Source: Convivina intestini
GTDB lineage: Bacteria > Bacillota > Bacilli > Lactobacillales > Lactobacillaceae
Assembly (NCBI RefSeq): GCF_003096575.1
Contig: NZ_QEKT01000002.1
Location: 124,001-188,000 of the forward strand
DNA length: 64,000 nt
Reading direction: 5' to 3'
Shown piece after piece: positions 50,924 through 63,584 of this stretch. Numbering within the stretch: the stretch's first letter is position 1; the number at the start of each line of letters is the position of its first letter. The position numbers and the translations under genes are program-made. The notes beneath the pieces were generated by a model. It was given only the letters and a program-made list of their open reading frames with translations. It had not been told where the DNA came from and made no database searches.

Positions 50924-52606
50924 ATGACATATTCAGTTGACATTAAATCTAACGAAGTCGGCGTTTATGCACTTGGTGGTCTAGGTGAAATCGGTAAAAA
51001 CACCTACGGCATTGAATACCAAGATGAAATTATTGTTGTGGATGCCGGTATCAAATTCCCCGAAGATGACCTTTTGGGAATTGATTACGTTATTCCTGAC
51101 TATACTTATCTCGTTGACAACATTGACAAGGTAAAGGCGCTAGTAATTACTCACGGACACGAAGACCATATTGGTGCCATTGCCTACTTTTTACAAGCTG
51201 TTAATGTTCCTGTTTACGCTGGTCCACTGGCCATGGCCTTAATCCGTAATAAGCTAGAAGAAAAGCAATTACTCAATCGGGCCGAATTACACGAAATTAC
51301 CGATGGCAGTGTGATTGATTTTGACAAAATGAGTGTCGAGTTTTTCCGTACCACCCACTCCATCCCCGATGTTTTTGGGGTAGCCGTACACACACCGGTC
51401 GGTACCATTGTGGAGACCGGTGATTTTAAGTTTGACCTGACCCCTACTACCAAGCAGCCACCTAACCTTTGGTCCATGGCTCGTATCGGACATGATGGCG
51501 TGTTACTTCTATTAAGTGATTCGACCAATGCTGAACGACCTGAATGGACTAAATCAGAAGCTTGGGTTGCCAAATCAGTTAACCGAATTTTTGATCAGTT
51601 GCAGCATGGCCGAATTATTTTTGCGACTTTTGCTTCCAATATGAATCGAATCCGGATGGCAACTGATGCAGCTATTGCCCATGGTCGTAAAATTGCGGTC
51701 TTCGGACGTTCTATGGAATCAGCCATGACCAATGGTCGTGCCCTGGGTTACTTAAATGTTCCTGATGAATATTTACTAGAACAATCCCAAATTAAAAACG
51801 TACCAGATGATGAACTATTAATTTTATCAACCGGTTCCCAGGGAGAGTCAATGGCGGCTCTAGCTCGAATTGCTGAAGGTAGTCATAAGCAAATTAAGCT
51901 TAAGCCTAAGGACAACGTGATTTTCTCCTCTTCTCCTATTCCTGGTAATACGGCTTCAGTTAACGCCGTTATTAACAAGTTAGAGGAAGGTGGCGCTAAC
52001 GTTATTCACGGTAAGCTTAATAACATTCATACTTCTGGTCACGGTGGCCAAGAAGAACAAAAGTTAATGTTAGCCTTAATGAAGCCTAAGTTCTTCATGC
52101 CAATTCACGGAGAGTATCGGATGTTAAAGGTTCATGCCGGCTTAGCCCACGAACTTGATATTCCAACCGACCACACCTTTATCCTACAAAACGGTGACGT
52201 TTTAGCCCTTGATGGTGAAAGTACGCGAGTTGCTGGTCATTTCCCAGCTGAAGATACCTACATTGATGGTTCTGGTATTGGTGATATTGGGTCAGTGGTC
52301 TTACATGATCGCCAAAAGCTATCTCAGGATGGTTTGGTGATTGTTACTGCCACCATTAACCTTAAGCGCAAAGAGATTTTATCTGGACCAGATATCTTAT
52401 CGCGTGGTTTTGTTTATATGCGTGAATCTGGTGACCTCATTAATGAAGGTCGTCGGGTAATCTTTTCAACCATTCGTCGCGTGATGAATGGCAAAAATCC
52501 TAACGAGTCAGAAATTCGTCAAGCCATTATTGATGACTTAGCTCGTTATCTCCATCGGGAAACTGCTCGTAAACCGATGATTTTACCAATGTTAATAATG
52601 ATTTAA
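50924..52606 (+). CDS. rnjA: Ribonuclease J
   Basis: A 560-residue metallo-beta-lactamase/beta-CASP ribonuclease with 5'-exo- and endonuclease activity in mRNA turnover. Metal motif ITHGHEDHIGAI near residue 72; FFRTTHSIPDVFG; ETGDFKFD; beta-CASP SDSTNAERP and FATFASNMNRI; later GKLNNIHTSGHGGQEEQK and FMPIHGEYRMLKVH. It ends near the end of the C-terminal domain with RKPMILPM. The length equals RNase J1. The start codon lies three bases after rpoY with no separate SD. Confidence 0.96.
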   Translation: MTYSVDIKSNEVGVYALGGLGEIGKNTYGIEYQDEIIVVDAGIKFPEDDLLGIDYVIPDYTYLVDNIDKVKALVITHGHEDHIGAIAYFLQAVNVPVYAGPLAMALIRNKLEEKQLLNRAELHEITDGSVIDFDKMSVEFFRTTHSIPDVFGVAVHTPVGTIVETGDFKFDLTPTTKQPPNLWSMARIGHDGVLLLLSDSTNAERPEWTKSEAWVAKSVNRIFDQLQHGRIIFATFASNMNRIRMATDAAIAHGRKIAVFGRSMESAMTNGRALGYLNVPDEYLLEQSQIKNVPDDELLILSTGSQGESMAALARIAEGSHKQIKLKPKDNVIFSSSPIPGNTASVNAVINKLEEGGANVIHGKLNNIHTSGHGGQEEQKLMLALMKPKFFMPIHGEYRMLKVHAGLAHELDIPTDHTFILQNGDVLALDGESTRVAGHFPAEDTYIDGSGIGDIGSVVLHDRQKLSQDGLVIVTATINLKRKEILSGPDILSRGFVYMRESGDLINEGRRVIFSTIRRVMNGKNPNESEIRQAIIDDLARYLHRETARKPMILPMLIMI

Positions 52607-52607
52607 G

Positions 52608-52643
52608 AAAGTATGCTCTGTGTATCAGAGCATACTTTTTATT
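52608..52643 (+). terminator. Terminator after rnjA
   Basis: AAAGTATGCTCTG pairs with CAGAGCATACTTT (13 pairs) around TGTAT, followed by TTATTATA. Confidence 0.9.
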
Positions 52644-52652
52644 ATAACTTTC

Positions 52653-52661
52653 TGGTATATT
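52653..52661 (+). promoter_or_regulatory. Extended -10 promoter of ppcA
   Basis: TGGTATATT, 44 bases before the chosen ppcA ATG; no fair -35. Confidence 0.5.
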
Positions 52662-52705
52662 GGAACTAATACAAATCAATGAAGCTATTTGTAAAGGAGT
52701 TTCCT

Positions 52706-54223
52706 ATGAGTGATCGTCATATTCCGGCCGTAATGGGTACACAGCATCCCGATAATGCCAACGCACCTTTCTGGGATAGTTCTCAACAGCCTTTCATCAG
52801 CGCTTACCGTGAGACACGAGAAGCCTATGAAAATTTTAAAATTTTAGACATTGAAGAATACATGTGGGATTGGGAAGGTAAACATGCCGATGCTGCCGTT
52901 ATTGACCGGCTATTTTCCACCCATTATGAATATTTTAAAGGTCATCAATTAGGACGTGACAAATTTTTAACCTTCCGTTTTCCTAACATTTGGGAGGAAA
53001 AGGGCTATAACCTCATGCAAGCCATGACCGCTTTTCTGAGCTCTGAGGATTTTGCCCATGATCTTGGTTTTGATCAACGCCCCCTCTTTGAAGCAATTTT
53101 ACCGATGGCTAAGCGGGCTAATCAAATCATTGAAATGCAAGATCTCTTTCAACGTTTGGCGCAGTTTAAATCTTCAACCTTTACTCCTTCTGAGGCTAAT
53201 ACGCCCTACATTGAAATGATTCCCCTGTTTGAGGAATTTGAAACCCAATACCATGCTCCTGAAATTTTAAAAGAATATTTACGTTTACATGAAAAGCACT
53301 TTGGGTTCCGTCCTAAATATCTGCGAGTTTTCCTAGCCGGATCTGATTCGGCTTTATCGGCTGGTTTTATGAGTTCGATTGTCGGTAACAAACTCGCGTT
53401 GGCCCGCCTGCATCGCTTTGCCGAAGAAGAAAATATTGCCATCTATCCAATTTCAGGAACCGGCTCACCAATTTTTCGTGGGGGGCTTTCTCCTCGCCGG
53501 GTAGAACGCTATTTGACAGAATTCCCGGGTGTTCGGACGGCCACAGTGCAATCAGCCTTTCGTTACGATTTTTCAATTGATGAAGCTCAAGCCGGCATTG
53601 CCTACCTTAAAGAGCACTTACCACAGGCTAAACCGTTAGAAATAAATGACCGTGATGAACAATTATTAATTGAAGTAGCCGAAAAATCAACTAAATACTA
53701 TCGTGCCACCCTCGATCAGTTAATTCCCGATATGCAGCCGATTTTTAAGGCCTTTCCAAAACGACGTGATCGTCGTCAGCACGTCGGGGTCTTAGGTTAT
53801 TCACGTTCGGTTGACAACATTGAACTTCCCCGGGCCATTAACTTTACCGGGGCCTTCTACTCAATTGGCGTACCGCCTGAATTTATTGGCTTTGGCCGAG
53901 CACTTCAAAGCCTAGATGCGACTCATCTATCAACTTTGGTCCGGCACTATCCAAGTATGAAAAAAGACTTTACGGAATTGGCTCGCTTTGTTAATCTAGA
54001 CGCACTGGCAATTTTAAAAACCCATAGTTCCGCCTGGGCCGAGGTTGAAGAAGATATTTTGTTTTTACAAGAGCTCTTTAACTTTGAAATCAAACCAGAA
54101 ACCTTAGAAGAGCAACAGCATCATGAAATTGCCTTACAAGTCGTACAATTCCAACACAGTGCGCCCGTTGCCTTAACCGCCTTGATCAACTCAATGGCTC
54201 AATTACGACATTTCTTAGGTTAA
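52706..54223 (+). CDS. ppcA: Archaeal-type phosphoenolpyruvate carboxylase
   Basis: A 505-residue enzyme making oxaloacetate from PEP and bicarbonate. It is half the size of the usual bacterial Ppc and shows archaeal-type motifs: VMGTQHPDNA at the N-terminus, FLAGSDSALSAGFMSSIVG, IYPISGTGSPIFRGGLSP and GVLGYSRSVDNIELPRAI. This form is known in archaea, Clostridium perfringens, Leuconostoc and Oenococcus. The ATG at 52706 has AAAGGAG six bases upstream, better than the ATG at 52679. It probably feeds aspartate synthesis in an organism with an incomplete TCA cycle. Confidence 0.95.
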   Translation: MSDRHIPAVMGTQHPDNANAPFWDSSQQPFISAYRETREAYENFKILDIEEYMWDWEGKHADAAVIDRLFSTHYEYFKGHQLGRDKFLTFRFPNIWEEKGYNLMQAMTAFLSSEDFAHDLGFDQRPLFEAILPMAKRANQIIEMQDLFQRLAQFKSSTFTPSEANTPYIEMIPLFEEFETQYHAPEILKEYLRLHEKHFGFRPKYLRVFLAGSDSALSAGFMSSIVGNKLALARLHRFAEEENIAIYPISGTGSPIFRGGLSPRRVERYLTEFPGVRTATVQSAFRYDFSIDEAQAGIAYLKEHLPQAKPLEINDRDEQLLIEVAEKSTKYYRATLDQLIPDMQPIFKAFPKRRDRRQHVGVLGYSRSVDNIELPRAINFTGAFYSIGVPPEFIGFGRALQSLDATHLSTLVRHYPSMKKDFTELARFVNLDALAILKTHSSAWAEVEEDILFLQELFNFEIKPETLEEQQHHEIALQVVQFQHSAPVALTALINSMAQLRHFLG

Positions 54224-54276
54224 AATAAAGTCGGACCTTTTAAAAGCCCCCCTTTAACTACCAAATGGAAGCTATC

Positions 54277-55167
54277 ATGCAGAATTTTTATGTACTCTAC
54301 AGCAATTCTGAATCTGAGAACGCACAAGATTCCTTGCTGACACAAATTCAAAATACCTTTACCCAAGCCAACCGGTTAGGTTCTTGGACCCAAATGACTG
54401 ACGACACAAATCCATTTTTCTGGGCCAAGCGATTAGGACGCCGAATTCCTGATACAACTGCTGATCCAGCAGTTGTTTTAGTGATTGGTTCTACCACCCT
54501 ATTGACCGAAGTTGTCAACGGTCTGATTGCTGCTAAACGAACTTATCAATTACCAATAGCCCATCTTCAATTTCCAGCCACGATTGAACCTGAAGCTACT
54601 AATCAACCCAACCCCTTAATTACACAAAGCCAGTCGTTACTACAGGTTAAGCAGTCACACACCCAGTACCTGGCTCATGTAGTTGGCGCGCTGCCCAAAA
54701 AAGCCGACCGTTACTTTTTAAATCGGCTCACGGTGGGTATTAGTTTGGACTTATTTGAATCTAAGCTACCCGTTAAGGGTAATCTTTTAAATCAATTCTT
54801 TTCTTGGTGGCGTTGGTTGGAACAGTTTAACCTGCAGACTTCCTTTCCAACCTATTTAGGCTTAAAAAATCGTTATTTAAGTCATCGTAAAACTTTAACC
54901 TTTACCCTAACTAATCATCCAGATAGTGGTAGAATTACGGCCTTAATTGTCGATAAAATGAATTTCATTGGGATGTTTTTAGCTTTTTGGCAGCTCCAGC
55001 GTCAAAAGGAACCAGCCCAGGTGCATGGCTTTGAAGAAACAGAAGTTTCGGCTATGACCACTGTCCACATCGCTGATATTCAAACCGCTACGGCCGATGG
55101 TAAACGATTAGGAACCGGAACCTTTGCCTTTACTATTGATTCCTATGCCTATCCCTTTTGGTCTTAA
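54277..55167 (+). CDS. Degenerate diacylglycerol-kinase-like protein
   Basis: A 296-residue soluble protein. Its N-terminal half follows the lipid-kinase pattern: a YVLYSNSES strand, then AVVLVIGSTTLLTEVVNGL, where active enzymes have GGDGTLNEVVNGL. Residues 71-74 read GSTT, so the nucleotide-binding GGDGT is lost. A TVGISLDLFESK segment resembles the family GIGFDA. The C-terminus TFAFTIDSYAYPFWS is unusual. Kinase activity is doubtful. The ATG at 54277 (GGAAG upstream) is preferred to 54265, which has no SD. It follows ppcA by 53 bases and may share its transcript. Confidence 0.7.
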   Translation: MQNFYVLYSNSESENAQDSLLTQIQNTFTQANRLGSWTQMTDDTNPFFWAKRLGRRIPDTTADPAVVLVIGSTTLLTEVVNGLIAAKRTYQLPIAHLQFPATIEPEATNQPNPLITQSQSLLQVKQSHTQYLAHVVGALPKKADRYFLNRLTVGISLDLFESKLPVKGNLLNQFFSWWRWLEQFNLQTSFPTYLGLKNRYLSHRKTLTFTLTNHPDSGRITALIVDKMNFIGMFLAFWQLQRQKEPAQVHGFEETEVSAMTTVHIADIQTATADGKRLGTGTFAFTIDSYAYPFWS

Positions 55168-55173
55168 AACCAC

Positions 55174-55205
55174 AAAAAATCCCCGACATCTGTCGGGGAT
55201 TTTTA
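55174..55205. terminator. Bidirectional terminator between the kinase-like gene and metK
   Basis: AAAATCCCCGAC pairs with GTCGGGGATTTT around ATCT, with A and T tracts on the two sides for both convergent genes. Confidence 0.93.
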
Positions 55206-55206
55206 T

Positions 55207-56373
55207 TTAGGCCAAATGGGCTAGTTGTTTAATCTGATCAACCTTATCTAAACGTTCCCAAGGTAAATCTAAGTCGTTACGACCAAAATGGCCATAAGCA
55301 GCCGTTTGCTGATAAATCGGCCGGCGTAAATCCAATTGATTAATAATGGCTAGTGGTCGAAAATCAAAGCATTCTGACACAATTTGGTCAATTAAGGCCA
55401 AATCAACGTGTTCTGTGCCAAAAGTTTCAATATTAAGCGAAACCGGCTTAGCAACCCCAATCGCATAGGCAACCTGTAACTCAAGCTTATCGGCTAAACC
55501 GGCTGCTACTAGGTTTTTAGCCACATAACGGGCATAATAAGCCGCTGAGCGATCCACCTTAGTGGCATCTTTTCCAGAAAAAGCACCACCCCCATGATGA
55601 GCTGCACCGCCATAAGTATCTACGATCAGCTTACGGCCCGTTAAACCAGAATCAGCCTGGGGTCCGCCTAAAACAAAGCGACCAGAGGGATTGATGTAGT
55701 AATCCGTTTGATCATCCAGTAAATCACTCGGCAATACTGGGTCAATTACCTGAGCTTTAATATCGGCCCGTAATTGTGCCAACGAAACATTTTCGGCATG
55801 TTGGGTGGAAAGCACTACAGCGGCAATCCGTTGTGCCTGACCTTGATTATCGGTCTCAATGGCGACTTCGCCCTTGGCATCAGGCCGCAAATAGTCTAAT
55901 TGTCCGCTTTGACGAACGTCGCGAATTTGACGCATCAATTGGTGGGATAAGTCCAAGGCTAAGGGTAAGTAGTTATCGGTTTCATTGGTTGCATAACCGT
56001 AGACCATCCCCTGATCACCGGCGCCCAATTGTTCCGGATCATCTTGGGCTTGATCAACCGCCTGGGCGATATCGCCAGATTGCTCAACAATTTTATTGGT
56101 CACATTGATGGAATCAGCTGAAAAGCCTAACTCCGGACGGTCATAACCAATAGCACGGATTGTATCTGTCGCAATTTGGCGAATATTAACATAGGCACTG
56201 GTACTTAACTCACCAAAAATGGTAACATCTCCGGTGGAAGTCGTGACTTCAATGGCAGCGCGCGCCTTAGGATCTTGTTCTAGCACGGCATCTAGAATGG
56301 CATCGGCGATTTGATCGGCAATTTTATCCGGATGGCCATTAGCAACTGATTCAGAAGTATGGTATTTTGTCAT
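55207..56373 (-). CDS. metK: S-adenosylmethionine synthetase
   Basis: A 388-residue enzyme making SAM from methionine and ATP. It has [24 protein letters not shown], the loop [40 protein letters not shown] and the phosphate loop [19 protein letters not shown]. The ATG at 56373 has TTGGAGG upstream; extension to 56448 would translate the leader terminator. A SAM-I-like aptamer with antiterminator and terminator hairpins lies directly upstream, so product feedback is likely. Confidence 0.97.
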   Translation of the reverse strand: MTKYHTSESVANGHPDKIADQIADAILDAVLEQDPKARAAIEVTTSTGDVTIFGELSTSAYVNIRQIATDTIRAIGYDRPELGFSADSINVTNKIVEQSGDIAQAVDQAQDDPEQLGAGDQGMVYGYATNETDNYLPLALDLSHQLMRQIRDVRQSGQLDYLRPDAKGEVAIETDNQGQAQRIAAVVLSTQHAENVSLAQLRADIKAQVIDPVLPSDLLDDQTDYYINPSGRFVLGGPQADSGLTGRKLIVDTYGGAAHHGGGAFSGKDATKVDRSAAYYARYVAKNLVAAGLADKLELQVAYAIGVAKPVSLNIETFGTEHVDLALIDQIVSECFDFRPLAIINQLDLRRPIYQQTAAYGHFGRNDLDLPWERLDKVDQIKQLAHLA

Positions 56374-56411
56374 GGTAATTCCTCCAAGGTAATTGTCGAA
56401 ATAAATGCTAT

Positions 56412-56532
56412 TTAAAAACGCAACCAGACAACTGGCTGCGTTTAACAAGTTGTCTATCTTACAGAAGTACCACCGTGCAATTGCCGGCTGGTGTAGGGTC
56501 TTAATGCTGTATCACTCGCCTACTCTTGATAG
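56412..56532 (-). promoter_or_regulatory. SAM-I-like riboswitch leader of metK with attenuator
   Basis: On the minus strand P1 is CTATC (56532-56528) with GATAG (56458-56454), joined to AAGAG and AA as in SAM-I. P2 is GTAGG/CCTAC (56523-56519, 56497-56493) with a GA-rich kink-turn-like bulge. Its loop TACAG (56511-56507) pairs with CTGTA (56464-56460) as a pseudoknot. P3 is ACCA-CCG/CGG-TGGT. No P4. AGACAACT (56455-56448) pairs with AGTTGTCT (56433-56426) as antiterminator, and excludes the terminator AACGCAGCCAG/CTGGTTGCGTT (56442-56417) with its U tract. Confidence 0.75.
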
Positions 56533-56560
56533 CTATTTAATTTCACTAAAAAATTTTACA

Positions 56561-56569
56561 TGATAAAAT
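56561..56569 (+). promoter_or_regulatory. Extended -10 promoter of the divergent membrane protein
   Basis: TGATAAAAT, 42 bases before the ATG at 56612. The metK transcript must start in the same A/T-rich gap, but no clear minus-strand promoter was identified. Confidence 0.4.
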
Positions 56570-56611
56570 AAAAAAAAGCAATTATGTCATTTTTAAGAAG
56601 GTTTTCAATCA

Positions 56612-57376
56612 ATGCCCCGATCACAATCAGCTCCTACCAACAGCATTCCTAGTCGTTCCAGCCGACATTTATCAGCCAATCAGCATCATTGGTTAACAAT
56701 CATTATCATGGTGTTGTGCTTAAATGTTATTTGGTGGCAACAACCCATCTTTTACGAACACTTTTTAGCCCAGGCCCAACACTGGGATGTCTGGCCCCTG
56801 GTTGGCTACAGCTTCAGTGCCAGTGTTGCCATCGCCTTGATGATTCGCAGTAATTTTACCCACCGAGCTAGTTATTTCTTTCTCGTCCTGAGTATGCTGG
56901 TGATTGCTAATTCTCAGATTCGAACCCGGTTTGAAATTTTATTGCTCTTGCTATTGTTTATTTTCTTTTTATTCATGATTCCACAGAAAATTTTCCAAAT
57001 TAAAAACGGCTTAGGACTCCTTGTTTTTAGCGTTTTGGCCACTTATGCTATTCCAGTTTCCATTTATTTTTTGGCCAATAACTTTATCACCCAGCTATTT
57101 TTACACCAATCTTGGATGATGCTCTTTGCCTTTTTATACTTTTTCACCCCGTTATTCTTACCAAATGCCCGGGGCCGGCTGCTTAGTTTAGCAACCATTT
57201 TACTCTTTTGGTTGGTCGTTTTAATCATTCATGGCGTCAATTTGGGTAGCTTTTTAGCCATCTTCATCAGCCTAGCGCCCTTCTTATTACAATTTAGCAA
57301 ACGCTATTTTAAGCGCTGGGAACCGATGTGTGCCCTCATCTGTCTGATGCTAGCAATCTGCTTCTTATACCAATAA
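56612..57376 (+). CDS. Hypothetical polytopic membrane protein
   Basis: A 254-residue protein with a Ser/Arg-rich cytoplasmic N-terminus (about 1-27) and seven or eight hydrophobic helices. A very hydrophobic Leu/Ile/Phe stretch lies near 108-125, and a basic KRYFKRWE loop comes before the last helix. I recognise no family or catalytic residues. It is divergent from metK and ends at a bidirectional terminator shared with camS. AGAAGG lies 10 bases before the ATG. Confidence 0.75.
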   Translation: MPRSQSAPTNSIPSRSSRHLSANQHHWLTIIIMVLCLNVIWWQQPIFYEHFLAQAQHWDVWPLVGYSFSASVAIALMIRSNFTHRASYFFLVLSMLVIANSQIRTRFEILLLLLLFIFFLFMIPQKIFQIKNGLGLLVFSVLATYAIPVSIYFLANNFITQLFLHQSWMMLFAFLYFFTPLFLPNARGRLLSLATILLFWLVVLIIHGVNLGSFLAIFISLAPFLLQFSKRYFKRWEPMCALICLMLAICFLYQ

Positions 57377-57404
57377 AAAAGGACTTCCTTTGGGAAGTCC
57401 TTTT
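57377..57404. terminator. Bidirectional terminator between the membrane protein and camS
   Basis: AAAAGGACTTCC pairs with GGAAGTCCTTTT (12 pairs) around TTTG. Confidence 0.93.
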
Positions 57405-57407
57405 GCT

Positions 57408-58547
57408 TTATAACATAGTCACAGTGAAGTTCTTATCATCGCTATTTCTAACCAGGATGGCTTGCATTTCATTAGCCGTCTGGACCACAATTCGAATTGG
57501 CACCGAATTAGGTAGGAACTTTAGCGCAGAAGCAGCCACATAGTTAGTAAAGCTATCAATTTCTGTTTGGGAGTAGAACTGGGTGGTAACCGTTACGTTC
57601 ATACTTGATAACTTACCACTCTTATAATGCGCAACTGCTGTTGCACCAGCGATATTAGGGAAGAAATTGGCAATATCGGTTTTAAAGTTGGTAAAGCCAT
57701 TATTTTCATCATTACCAAGGGAAGTACTACTAGTTGATTCCTTAGGTAAGACGACCGCTTCTTCGGAAATATCAGACCAAGAAGACAAATCATCACCCTT
57801 ACGGCTAGTTGCTTGGGAATAGAAACTACCGGGTGCTAGAGAGTCACCGGGGGCATTTTCATACATTGCTAGGACGATTGGAATATTATCACCAACGCCT
57901 TTTTGAGCTCGGATTTCTTTTAATAGCTTGGGCGCAATTTTCTTACCGTAGGCAATCCGATCCTCTTTGGAAATATTTTGATAATAGGTGCTACCGTACT
58001 GCTCTTTTTGATAGGCATCTTGAGAGTTCATCGCCACACCCACGACCATGCCAGAAAGCTTCAATTGGTCGCCTTCCTTGGTCATGAAATCTTGTTCCGT
58101 TAGCGTTTGTACATAAATTGGTGCTCGTGAGTTATCAGTTTTGCCGTTATCTTCGGGGTTCAAACCATCACTATGATCTTTACCCTGTCGAGCTAACAAA
58201 GATGACACCTTATCAGCTGACAGATACTGTCCTTCTTGGAAGATGTAACGACCCGTTTTAAAATGTGATTTTGATAAATCTAACAAAGAAGATTCAAAAT
58301 TTTTCACATCTAAGGTATTAGTTTCAGAAGTGGCAGTGATCCCACGGGCGGCACTAACTAGATAACGCCCGTCTTTAATCACCGTTTGGTACTGACCTTT
58401 AGCATTTTGAGTTAATTGAACCCCTTTTTTCGTCTGAGTGGTTGGTGTCACCTGGACCACGTTGAAAAAATATAAGCCTGCCGCAATTAGGGCGACTACC
58501 CCGACGGCAATAATGATATATCCGCGAACACTAATTCGTTTTAGCAT
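57408..58547 (-). CDS. camS: CamS family sex-pheromone-related protein
   Basis: A 379-residue exported protein of the CamS family: one N-terminal membrane helix (about 9-29), then YQTVIKDGRYLVSAARGITA, FESSLLDLSKSHFKTGRYIFQEGQYLS, the conserved IYVQTLTEQDF and VVGVAMNSQDAYQKEQYG, VPIVLAMYENAPGDSLAPGSFYSQA and VAHYKSGKLSSMNVTVTTQFYSQTEIDSF. In Enterococcus CamS is a lipoprotein whose signal peptide yields a pheromone. Here no Cys is present in the first 35 residues, so it looks like a membrane-anchored non-lipoprotein. It ends the pcrA-ligA-camS operon, as in many Bacilli. Confidence 0.92.
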   Translation of the reverse strand: MLKRISVRGYIIIAVGVVALIAAGLYFFNVVQVTPTTQTKKGVQLTQNAKGQYQTVIKDGRYLVSAARGITATSETNTLDVKNFESSLLDLSKSHFKTGRYIFQEGQYLSADKVSSLLARQGKDHSDGLNPEDNGKTDNSRAPIYVQTLTEQDFMTKEGDQLKLSGMVVGVAMNSQDAYQKEQYGSTYYQNISKEDRIAYGKKIAPKLLKEIRAQKGVGDNIPIVLAMYENAPGDSLAPGSFYSQATSRKGDDLSSWSDISEEAVVLPKESTSSTSLGNDENNGFTNFKTDIANFFPNIAGATAVAHYKSGKLSSMNVTVTTQFYSQTEIDSFTNYVAASALKFLPNSVPIRIVVQTANEMQAILVRNSDDKNFTVTML

Positions 58548-58564
58548 GACGATTCCTTTTTTGC

Positions 58565-62853
<4,289 letters not shown>

Positions 62854-62885
62854 AATTACTTCCTATTCCAGAATTTCCATTCTCA

Positions 62886-62894
62886 ATTTTATCA
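62886..62894 (-). promoter_or_regulatory. Extended -10 promoter of pcrA operon
   Basis: Minus-strand TGATAAAAT, 33 bases before the pcrA ATG. Confidence 0.5.
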
Positions 62895-62929
62895 TAATCA
62901 GGGGCGAACATCAGTTTGGTATTTGATTG

Positions 62930-62956
62930 AAAAAAGCCAGCAAATATCTTGCTGAC
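62930..62956 (-). terminator. Terminator after the glucosaminidase gene
   Basis: Minus-strand GTCAGCAA pairs with TTGCTGGC around ATATT-like loop bases and is followed by TTTTTT. Confidence 0.82.
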
Positions 62957-62957
62957 T

Positions 62958-63584
62958 TCAAGTGGGCAAATCAAATCGTTGTAAATGCCACGTTTCAATA
63001 ATATTAATAAGTTTTTGGGCATAAGCTGGATCTGTGGCATAGCCATCAGCTACCAGAGCCTGGGCGGCCTTTTTATAATCCTTAGCGGCCATCACGTGCT
63101 GGTATTGCAGGGCATTCCAAGGCGTTCCCTCTTTTAACAAACGGGCATGATCTTCCATGCTGGCCTGCCAGTTGGGATAAACCGCAAAATTATCTTTAAT
63201 CACCAGCCAATGACCGTTCTCATATTCACTGGTTTCAATTAAAATACTGGCCTGATTGCCATGCGCCTTAACACCGTACAAATTATGATACTTTTGGGCT
63301 AACTCGCTTTGATTCCAATTCGATTCTAAAATAGCTTGAGCCAAACTGATTGAAGCTAAAATACCATATTTCTTTTGCATTTGACGGGCATTAGGGGCCC
63401 AGCTGGCAATCAATTCCTGATGCTGCTTGGTTTGAGCCGTTAAAGTCGGATTAAGATTAGGACCCGGTTGGCTAGGCGTTAAGATCGCTAAAATCAATAA
63501 TCCCAATAGAGATCCGGCCACAATGAAATAAATTTGACGTTTTTTCTTATTTTTAGGTAATCTAAGAATTTTTCCTTGACTCAT
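62958..63584 (-). CDS. GH73 family N-acetylglucosaminidase, membrane-anchored
   Basis: A 208-residue protein with a basic N-terminus, a membrane helix (about residues 17-38) and a GH73/FlgJ-type domain (about 60-205). The catalytic Glu lies in SLAQAILESNWNQSEL, followed by the lysozyme-like HNLYGVKA and the Tyr-containing ATDPAYAQKL. Such enzymes cut GlcNAc-MurNAc bonds in peptidoglycan during cell separation. No wall-binding repeats are present, so it acts near the membrane. Its start overlaps the stop of the upstream ABC gene by one base. Confidence 0.9.
   Translation of the reverse strand: MSQGKILRLPKNKKKRQIYFIVAGSLLGLLILAILTPSQPGPNLNPTLTAQTKQHQELIASWAPNARQMQKKYGILASISLAQAILESNWNQSELAQKYHNLYGVKAHGNQASILIETSEYENGHWLVIKDNFAVYPNWQASMEDHARLLKEGTPWNALQYQHVMAAKDYKKAAQALVADGYATDPAYAQKLINIIETWHLQRFDLPT

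Noticed and set aside
56412-56532. SMK box (SAM-III) or T-box as metK leader
   Set aside because: The SMK core (AAGGAUG, GAUGCCUUGUAAC, paired SD) is absent and the SD is not in the structure. GGTGGTAC resembles a T-box fragment, but no specifier stem or complete TGGNACC exists.
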